11,783 nucleotides of DNA from assembly GCA_905201565.1 (NCBI GenBank), contig CAJKOS010000045.1, positions 1 through 11,783 on the forward strand, read 5' to 3'. Of this stretch, positions 8,739 through 11,783 are shown in pieces. A program made the translations under genes and the position numbers. Position 1 is the stretch's first letter. Each line of letters opens with the position of its first letter. Origin of the DNA: an uncultured Erysipelotrichaceae bacterium (GTDB lineage Bacteria; Bacillota_I; Bacilli_A; Erysipelotrichales; Erysipelotrichaceae). The notes under the pieces are model-generated. The model was not told the DNA's origin. It worked only from the letters and a program-made list of their open reading frames with translations, and searched no databases.

Positions 8739-8752
8739 AGGAGGTGTAAGAA

Positions 8753-9064
8753 ATGTACGCAGTTATCGAAACAGGCGGAAAGCAGCTGAAGGTCGAAACC
8801 GGTATGGCAATCTACGTTGAAAAGCTCGATGTAGAAGCAGGCGAAGAAGTTGTCTTCGACAAGGTTTGCATGCTCGGTGGCGACACAACAAAGATCGGCA
8901 CACCATATGTTGATGGTGCAAAGGTCACCTGCAAGGTTGAAAAGCAGGGCAAGGGAAAGAAGATCAGAATCTTCAAGTACAAGGCAAAGAAGGGTTCTAC
9001 CCGCCGTCGTCAGGGTCACCGTCAGCCATATACAAAGCTGACTGTTGAAGCAATCGAGGGTTAA
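8753..9064 (+). CDS. rplU: 50S ribosomal protein L21
   Basis: The 103-residue product has the standard L21 length and start [11 protein letters not shown], with the basic [20 protein letters not shown] segment that binds 23S rRNA. AGGAGGTG (8739-8746) lies 6 nt before the ATG. It is the first gene of the rplU-prp-rpmA cassette, and prp starts 3 nt after its stop. Confidence 0.98.
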   Translation: MYAVIETGGKQLKVETGMAIYVEKLDVEAGEEVVFDKVCMLGGDTTKIGTPYVDGAKVTCKVEKQGKGKKIRIFKYKAKKGSTRRRQGHRQPYTKLTVEAIEG

Positions 9065-9067
9065 TCG

Positions 9068-9376
9068 ATGATCACAGTCCGTGTTACTGTTGCAGAGGAC
9101 AAAATTACAGGTCTATATGTTTCCGGACATGCAGGATATGATGTCAGGGGCAAGGACCTTGTCTGTGCAGCGGTCAGCGGCATTACATTCGGTCTTCTCA
9201 ATGCAGCAGATGAATTGATTCCTTCTGCTGAATGCAGGGTTATGGATAACAGGATTGAGATCGTGATCAATGATCCTGATGAGCGCTCAGAGTATGTGAT
9301 GCGCACAGGTCTTATCCAGTTAAAAACCGTAGAAGAATCCGATCAGAGTTATATCAAAGTAAAAATGGAGGTGTAG
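9068..9376 (+). CDS. prp: ribosomal-processing cysteine protease Prp (YsxB)
   Basis: This 102-residue protein belongs to the Prp family, which removes the N-terminal extension of ribosomal protein L27 in Firmicutes and relatives; the cut is essential for ribosome function in Staphylococcus aureus. The catalytic pair is visible as H21 in SGHAGYD and C33 in LVCAAVS, matching the spacing in the family. Its substrate, rpmA, starts 5 nt after its stop and carries the matching extension. ATG 9068 has no clear Shine-Dalgarno of its own apart from the GAGG at the end of rplU (9056-9060), so its translation is probably coupled to rplU. Confidence 0.95.
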   Translation: MITVRVTVAEDKITGLYVSGHAGYDVRGKDLVCAAVSGITFGLLNAADELIPSAECRVMDNRIEIVINDPDERSEYVMRTGLIQLKTVEESDQSYIKVKMEV

Positions 9377-9381
9377 AAACC

Positions 9382-9669
9382 ATGAAGTTCACATTAGATA
9401 TTCAGTTCTTCGCCAGCAAGAAGGGTGTATCTTCCACAAAGAACGGCCGTGATTCTGCCGGCAGACGTCTTGGTGCAAAGAAGGCAGATGGCCAGTTCAC
9501 TAACGCAGGTTCTATCATTTATCGTCAGAGAGGCACAAGAATCTTCCCTGGCAAGAATGTCATGCGCGGTGGTGATGACACACTGTTTGCGACAGCTTCT
9601 GGTATTGTCAGATACGAACGTCTTGGCAAGGATAAGAAACAGGTTTCTGTTTATCCGGAAGAAGCTTAA
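9382..9669 (+). CDS. rpmA: 50S ribosomal protein L27 with cleavable N-terminal extension
   Basis: The 95-residue product is L27, whose N-terminus reaches the peptidyl transferase centre. It begins [10 protein letters not shown] followed by [15 protein letters not shown]. The LxxQFF|A pattern is the Prp cleavage site, so cutting after F10 would leave an 85-residue mature protein starting ASKKG. The rest ([34 protein letters not shown]) is typical L27. GGAGGTG (9367-9373) overlaps the end of prp and lies 8 nt before the ATG. Confidence 0.98.
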   Translation: MKFTLDIQFFASKKGVSSTKNGRDSAGRRLGAKKADGQFTNAGSIIYRQRGTRIFPGKNVMRGGDDTLFATASGIVRYERLGKDKKQVSVYPEEA

Positions 9670-9687
9670 GTCTGAATGAAAAGATGT

Positions 9688-9717
9688 GCTCCTGACAGTG
9701 GTGTCAGGAGCTTTTTT
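9688..9717 (+). terminator. intrinsic terminator after rpmA
   Basis: GCTCCTGACA (9688-9697) and TGTCAGGAGC (9702-9711) form a perfect 10-bp stem with loop GTGG, followed by six T (9712-9717). It should end the rplU-prp-rpmA transcript. The obgE start codon is only 17 nt further on, leaving no room for a promoter between them. Confidence 0.93.
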
Positions 9718-9734
9718 AAAGCGGAGGTGAGACA

Positions 9735-11018
9735 ATGAGTGATTTTATTGATCTGATCAGACTCCATGTCAAGGCAGGTGATGGCGGCAGAGGCTGTGTT
9801 GCCTGGAGACATGAAAAGTTTTATCCAAATGGCGGACCGTTTGGTGGTGATGGTGGTAATGGTGGTGACATCTATTTCAAGGTGGACACCAATGAGACCA
9901 CACTGACCAAGCTCCGCTTTACGCGTACCATCAAAGCAGGAAATGGTGCGCCTGGCCTCATCAAGAAAATGCATGGTAAAAGCGGTGATGATGTCATTGT
10001 CCCAGTTCCACTTGGTACAATGATCCGCAATGCGGCAAATGGTGACCTTCTTGCGGATCTGACAGAACCGGGTCAGAAGGTATTGATTGCCCATGGTGGT
10101 AAAGGTGGTCTTGGCAATTATCATTTTGCGACTGCCCGCAATGATGCCCCAGAATACGCACAGCCAGGAGAAGTGGGTGAAAGCCTTGATCTGCAGCTCG
10201 AGCTCAGACTCCTTGCGGATTGTGGTGTCATCGGTTTTCCATCGGTAGGCAAGTCCACATTCCTTTCGGTTGTCACCAATGCCAAACCGGAAATTGCTGC
10301 CTACCAGTTTACGACCATCGATCCAAATATCGGAGTTGTTGATCTCGATGACGATAACAGTTTTGTCATTGCGGATATGCCTGGTCTTATTGAAGGGGCA
10401 GGTGATGGCAGGGGTCTTGGCCATGAATTCCTGAGGCATATCAGAAGGTGCCGTGTGCTCATCCATATGGTCGATATGTCTGGTGAACAGGGCGATCCAA
10501 TTGAAAATTATGAAATCATCAATCAGGAACTTGGCAAATATGATCCTGAACTTCTCAACAAGCCACAGCTTGTTGTCGCAAGCAAGATGGATGATGAATA
10601 TGCCGGGGAATATCTCATTTTGTTCAAAGAGAAATACCCGGATCTCAAGGTATATGAAATCAGTTCTTTGACCCATACCGGTCTTAAGGAAGTGCTCTAT
10701 GCTGCCAGTGCCCTGATTAAGGAAGCAAAGGTTAAGGAAGCAGAAAACAAGGAAGTACAGGAAGAAACGGTTGTTTACAAGTACAAGCCAAAGCGTCCGG
10801 ACTTCTTCATCGTCAAGGAAGCACAGCACAGGTGGAAGATCGTTTCTGAAAAGATCGACCGCATTGCGGCAGAGATGGATCTTGACGATATGGAAGATGC
10901 CAAGAAGTTTACGGAACTTGTCAATGAGATGGGTCTTGAAAAAGCCTTGTATGATGCCGGGGCAAGAACGGGTGACCAGGTGCTTGTCGGCAGTTACATC
11001 CTTGGCTATAAGGAGTAA
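9735..11018 (+). CDS. obgE: Obg family GTPase (ObgE/CgtA)
   Basis: This essential GTPase works in large-subunit ribosome assembly and the stress response. The 427-residue protein has all three domains: the glycine-rich Obg fold (1 to about 158), the G domain, and the C-terminal OCT domain (about 347-427), which many Gram-negative relatives lack. G1 is GFPSVGKST at 167-175 and G3 is DMPG at 214-217, followed by LIEGAGDGRGLGHEFLRHI. G4, normally NKxD for guanine recognition, reads SKMD here (S283-D286). G5 looks like SSL at about 309. GGAGGTG (9723-9729) precedes the ATG by 5 nt. It lies just behind the rpmA terminator, so it relies on read-through or on a promoter inside rpmA that I could not identify. 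ruvA follows 2 nt after its stop. Confidence 0.97.
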   Translation: MSDFIDLIRLHVKAGDGGRGCVAWRHEKFYPNGGPFGGDGGNGGDIYFKVDTNETTLTKLRFTRTIKAGNGAPGLIKKMHGKSGDDVIVPVPLGTMIRNAANGDLLADLTEPGQKVLIAHGGKGGLGNYHFATARNDAPEYAQPGEVGESLDLQLELRLLADCGVIGFPSVGKSTFLSVVTNAKPEIAAYQFTTIDPNIGVVDLDDDNSFVIADMPGLIEGAGDGRGLGHEFLRHIRRCRVLIHMVDMSGEQGDPIENYEIINQELGKYDPELLNKPQLVVASKMDDEYAGEYLILFKEKYPDLKVYEISSLTHTGLKEVLYAASALIKEAKVKEAENKEVQEETVVYKYKPKRPDFFIVKEAQHRWKIVSEKIDRIAAEMDLDDMEDAKKFTELVNEMGLEKALYDAGARTGDQVLVGSYILGYKE

Positions 11019-11020
11019 GC

Positions 11021-11608
11021 ATGATCGCGTTTATTGCGGGTGTTGTGGCTGATGTCACAAAGGATACAATCGTCATCGATCATGATGGTATGGGATGGGA
11101 GGTTTTCTATCCCCATCCCGAACGCCTTCACAGCGGTGACGAGGTACGCGTATTTACCTATCTTCATATCGTGGAAAATGATATGAAGCTCTATGGCTTT
11201 GAAACAGCAGGTGAAAAGCAGTTATTCATGCGATTGATCTCCGTCAAGGGACTTGGTCCAAAGACGGCTATGGGCATTCTTGCCAAAGCGGATTATGACC
11301 ACATTGTTGCGGCAATCGAAAGTGATGATGTAAAATTCCTGAAATCCATGCCGGGTATTGGTCCAAAGGCAGCCAGCCAGATTGTATTGGACCTCAAGGG
11401 CAAACTTGTGGCTGTTGAAGAAGAAAAGAAGCAGAAGGATGTTCCTGTTGCGGTGCAGGAAGCCGCAGATGGTCTGAAGAACTTCGGCTATAAGCAGTCT
11501 GAAATTGCCAAAGCAGTTCATAAGATGATGGAAAAACCAGGTCTTTCCACCCAGGAATACCTGCGGATTGGACTAAGGGCACTGATGAAGAACAGTGCAG
11601 GAGGATAA
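11021..11608 (+). CDS. ruvA: Holliday junction branch migration protein RuvA
   Basis: RuvA binds four-way DNA junctions as a tetramer and loads the RuvB motor for branch migration. The 195-residue product has the N-terminal OB-fold (1 to about 62, ending in the KLYGFETAGEK segment), two helix-hairpin-helix motifs (VKGLGPKTA at 75-83, MPGIGPKAA at 110-118), a charged flexible linker (about 131-145), and the C-terminal RuvB-contacting domain. AAGGAG at the end of obgE is its ribosome binding site, 5 nt before the ATG. ruvB follows in 6 nt. Confidence 0.97.
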   Translation: MIAFIAGVVADVTKDTIVIDHDGMGWEVFYPHPERLHSGDEVRVFTYLHIVENDMKLYGFETAGEKQLFMRLISVKGLGPKTAMGILAKADYDHIVAAIESDDVKFLKSMPGIGPKAASQIVLDLKGKLVAVEEEKKQKDVPVAVQEAADGLKNFGYKQSEIAKAVHKMMEKPGLSTQEYLRIGLRALMKNSAGG

Positions 11609-11614
11609 GGTTTT

Positions 11615-11783
11615 ATGGAAATGAATGATATTCTCAATGCACAGCGCATGCAGAATGAAGATGAGGAATCGATTCGTCCAAAAACCCTGGATGAATACAT
11701 CGGTCAGGATGATCTGAAGAACAACCTGCGCATCTTCATCCAGGCAGCCCTGCAGCGCAATGAGTCACTTGACCATGTGCTCC
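11615..11783 (+). CDS. ruvB: RuvB helicase, 5' part only (cut by the window end)
   Basis: The first 56 codons are present. They read [18 protein letters not shown], then the conserved RuvB start [20 protein letters not shown] and ESLDHVLL, just before where the Walker A motif would come. RuvB is the AAA+ motor that drives branch migration with RuvA. The ribosome binding site is the GGAGGA at the ruvA end. Truncation is due to the window edge, not a mutation. Confidence 0.95.
   Translation, partial: MEMNDILNAQRMQNEDEESIRPKTLDEYIGQDDLKNNLRIFIQAALQRNESLDHVL

Noticed and set aside
9778..9870. Repeated GGTGGTGATGGTGG-like sequence, possible tandem repeat
   Set aside because: It encodes the glycine-rich loops of the Obg N-terminal domain, which are conserved in protein.
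9666..10829. 387-codon open frame on the minus strand opposite obgE
   Set aside because: Obg on the + strand is certain from its motifs; long antisense frames recur opposite all highly coding genes here, and this one has no recognisable protein sequence.

Overview
The window is a bacterial chromosome segment of a Gram-positive, low-to-mid GC organism of the Firmicutes. The taxon call rests on EzrA, on an L27 with a cleavable N-terminal extension encoded next to its Prp protease, on a zinc-free S4, and on the gene orders rpsD-ezrA-nifZ-thiI and rplU-prp-rpmA-obgE. The overall flavour (moderate GC, GH170 next to a phospho-beta-glucosidase) suits Erysipelotrichales or a relative, but that finer placement is inference. 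Every recognisable gene is on the + strand and coding density is very high.

Positions 1-3405 are an accessory, catabolic part. A possible 3' end of an unidentified upstream gene runs into a GH1 6-phospho-beta-glucosidase. A GH170/DUF871 (MupG-like) phosphoglycosidase follows 9 nt later, then a strong hairpin, then an unrecognised lipoprotein. The two glycosidases probably act in the cytoplasm on sugars phosphorylated during PTS uptake. No PTS gene is visible here.

Positions 3406-8609 hold rpsD with a near-consensus promoter, a long structured leader and a UUCG-loop terminator. After it come ezrA (cell division), a NifZ-type cysteine desulfurase and thiI, all overlapping or tightly packed. 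The desulfurase-ThiI pair should make 4-thiouridine in tRNA. A 76-residue unknown ORF with a strong Shine-Dalgarno site closes the group.

Positions 8610-11783 begin with a second promoter and an L21-type leader, then rplU, prp, rpmA, a perfect intrinsic terminator, obgE, ruvA and the start of ruvB, which is cut by the window edge. L21, Prp and L27 form a self-contained ribosomal cassette in which Prp should trim the L27 N-terminus.

No mobile element, CRISPR array, tRNA or rRNA gene was seen. I see no convincing new multi-gene system. The items most worth a second look are the rpsD leader (including a stretch resembling the 3' end of 16S rRNA), the GH1-GH170 pairing, the altered G4 motif in Obg, the terminator directly ahead of obgE, and two unrecognised genes.
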